From: JAJFFW01 sp038531315
GTDB taxonomy: Bacteria; Pseudomonadota; Alphaproteobacteria; Caulobacterales; Parvularculaceae
Length of the DNA: 6,459 bases
Direction: 5' to 3'
Assembly: GCA_038531315.1 (NCBI GenBank)
Contig: JBCBBT010000093.1
Location: 1 to 6,459, forward strand
Part shown: positions 4,989 through 6,459 of the stretch, piece by piece
Layout of the letters: each line of letters starts with the position of its first letter
How positions within the stretch are numbered: position 1 is the stretch's first letter
Translations under genes and position numbers: made by a program
Notes under the pieces: generated by a model
Told to the model about the DNA's origin: nothing
The model's input: the letters and a program-made list of their open reading frames with translations, nothing else
The model's database searches: none

Positions 4989-6459
4989 ATGTCATATGAG
5001 AACCTTACAGTAGACGTCGACAGCGACGGCATTGCGCTTGTCACCATTGATTTGCCCGGCCAGTCGATGAATGTCTGGAACGAAGGCCTGATGCGCGAGT
5101 TTGCCGAGTGGGTGGACGCATTCGTCGCCGATGATGCTGTCAAAGGCGCCGTTATTACGTCGGGAAAGAAATCCGGCTTTCTGGCCGGCGCCGATTTGCG
5201 CATGCTCGGCTCGTCAGACCGCGGTCCGGGCAAGGGCGCGGATCCTTTTGAAAGCGCTTTTGCGCTGAACGGGGTTTTGCGTAAGCTGGAGACCAGCGGT
5301 CATCCCGCGAAGGCCTTGCTCAAAGGTGAAGCGCACGCAAAGCCGGTCGCGGCGGCGGTCGAGGGGCTGGCGCTTGGCGGTGGTCTTGAGCTGGTGCTCG
5401 CTTGTCATCACCGCGTTGTCGGCGACAATCCGAAGATTCAATTGGGCGTGCCGGAGAGCCAAGTTGGCCTGTTGCCGGGCGCGGGCGGCACGCAGCGCAT
5501 TCCGCGTCTTGCGGGTCTGCAAAAAGCCGCCGAGATGGCGACGACCGGCAAACCGATTGATCCGCAAGCGGCTAAGGCGGCGGGCATCATCCAGGACGTT
5601 GTTCCCGCTGGCGAGACTGTCGCCAAAGCGAAGGAATGGGTGAAAGCCAATCCAAAAGTGACACAACCGTGGGACAAAAAAGGCTTCAAGTTTCCCGGCG
5701 GCGGCGGGGCTATGGACCCGCGGGCGGTTCAGTTTTTCATGGGCGCCAACGCAATGGCCCAGAAACAAACCAACCATAATTATCCGGCGATCCAGGCCAT
5801 CCTTTCATGTCTCTATGAAGGCTCGATTGTGCCGTTCGACACGGCGATCAAGATCGAGACCAAGTACTTCATGAAGCTTCTTTCTGGGCCGGTCGCCAAA
5901 AGCATGATCCGTACCCTGTTCATCAATAAACAGGCGGCGGAGAAAGGCGAGCAACGGCCGAAAGACGTTGCGCCGACAGAACTCAAGAAAGTCGGCGTCC
6001 TCGGCGCCGGCATGATGGGCGCCGGTATCGCCTATGTCACCGCAAAAGGCGGCATGGACGTCGTCCTCCTCGATCGCGATATTGAATATGCGAAAAAGGG
6101 AAAAGGCTATTCGGAGAAAATAGTCGAAAAGGGCGTTTCTCGCGGCAAGGTGTCCAAGGAAAAAGGCGAGGCATTGCTGGCCCGAATTCAACCGACAACG
6201 GACTATAACGATCTCAAAGATGTTGACATGATTATTGAGGCGGTTTTTGAAGATCCCGACGTGAAGTCGGATGTGATCAGGAAAACCGAAGCGGTTATCG
6301 GTGAGGACGTCATTTTCGCGTCGAACACGTCGACCCTGCCGATTACGGGCCTTGCCAAAAACTCGGAGCGCCCCGATCAGTTTATTGGCATTCATTTTTT
6401 CTCACCGGTCGACAAGATGCCGCTTGTGGAAATCATCCCGGGTGAGAAATCCGGCGATC
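4989..6459 (+). CDS. fadJ: Multifunctional enoyl-CoA hydratase / 3-hydroxyacyl-CoA dehydrogenase, FadJ/FadB type (partial, cut by window end)
   Basis: The frame is open from ATG 4989 to the window edge (490 codons; family members are usually a little over 700). The N-terminal crotonase domain (about 1-190) has the oxyanion segment GFLAGAD (63-69), catalytic Glu E134 in LALGGGLE and E156 in LGVPE, then GLLPGAGGTQR. The dehydrogenase NAD-binding domain begins near 334, with GAGMMG (339-344) and the ribose-binding acid D362. The catalytic dyad H469 (IHFFSPVDKM) and E481 sits 12 residues apart, as in human HADH (H158/E170). The enzyme hydrates trans-2-enoyl-CoA and oxidises the 3-hydroxyacyl-CoA with NAD+, feeding the thiolase encoded just upstream. 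A GGACGA SD lies 8 bases before the ATG. The start IALVTIDLPGQSMN is closer to FadJ than FadB, but the choice of symbol is not secure. The C-terminal dehydrogenase part lies outside the window. Confidence 0.95.
   Translation, partial: MSYENLTVDVDSDGIALVTIDLPGQSMNVWNEGLMREFAEWVDAFVADDAVKGAVITSGKKSGFLAGADLRMLGSSDRGPGKGADPFESAFALNGVLRKLETSGHPAKALLKGEAHAKPVAAAVEGLALGGGLELVLACHHRVVGDNPKIQLGVPESQVGLLPGAGGTQRIPRLAGLQKAAEMATTGKPIDPQAAKAAGIIQDVVPAGETVAKAKEWVKANPKVTQPWDKKGFKFPGGGGAMDPRAVQFFMGANAMAQKQTNHNYPAIQAILSCLYEGSIVPFDTAIKIETKYFMKLLSGPVAKSMIRTLFINKQAAEKGEQRPKDVAPTELKKVGVLGAGMMGAGIAYVTAKGGMDVVLLDRDIEYAKKGKGYSEKIVEKGVSRGKVSKEKGEALLARIQPTTDYNDLKDVDMIIEAVFEDPDVKSDVIRKTEAVIGEDVIFASNTSTLPITGLAKNSERPDQFIGIHFFSPVDKMPLVEIIPGEKSGD

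Noticed and set aside
4421..5233. Long minus-strand frame of 270 codons opposite the thiolase and the FadJ-type gene
   Set aside because: It is antisense to two genes with complete catalytic motifs and spans their junction. It shows no family signature of its own.

Overview
The window looks like chromosomal DNA from a Gram-negative bacterium, most probably an alphaproteobacterium. This is inferred from the moderately high GC content, the style of the beta-oxidation genes (thiolase followed directly by a FadJ/FadB-type multifunctional enzyme) and the general codon habit. No rRNA, tRNA, transposase, integrase or CRISPR array is visible, so the taxon cannot be fixed more closely.

Layout. (1) Bases 1-100 on the minus strand hold the first 33 codons of a gene that runs off the left edge. 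Its N-terminus resembles that of PutA (proline catabolism), but the piece is short. (2) Bases 101-520 are a non-coding divergent region. It contains a CRP-like dyad (GTGA-N6-TCAC, 388-401), a second overlapping dyad, and a 13-bp palindrome at 316-328. (3) Bases 521-3478 are a two-gene cassette: a small basic 77-aa protein with a very strong Shine-Dalgarno sequence, then, 24 bases downstream, an 899-aa multidomain protein. That protein begins with a complete type-3 dicopper (tyrosinase/catechol oxidase) domain. It continues through a beta-rich segment, a von Willebrand factor A (VWA) domain with an intact MIDAS motif, further beta-sandwich/Ig-like regions resembling the C-terminal part of CLCA proteins, a Gly/Ser/Pro linker, and a small helical tail with two C-x4-C pairs. 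(4) Bases 3479-3751 are a spacer with inverted repeats and no convincing gene. (5) Bases 3752 to the right edge hold a fatty-acid beta-oxidation operon: a thiolase (catalytic C92, N327, H359, C389) followed 22 bases later by a crotonase-3-hydroxyacyl-CoA dehydrogenase fusion, cut by the window end after 490 codons.

How the genes work together. The thiolase and the multifunctional enzyme carry out the last three steps of the beta-oxidation spiral and are almost certainly co-transcribed. The tyrosinase cassette is a separate unit lying between the probable proline-catabolic gene and the fad operon, so it looks like accessory cargo in a core-metabolism neighbourhood. It is the most interesting part of the window. 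A copper phenol-oxidase domain fused to a metal-dependent adhesion (VWA/Ig) module, without a signal peptide and with a small co-expressed partner, is not an architecture I can match to a characterised system. The partner may act as a metallochaperone or caddie, but nothing in its sequence proves this.
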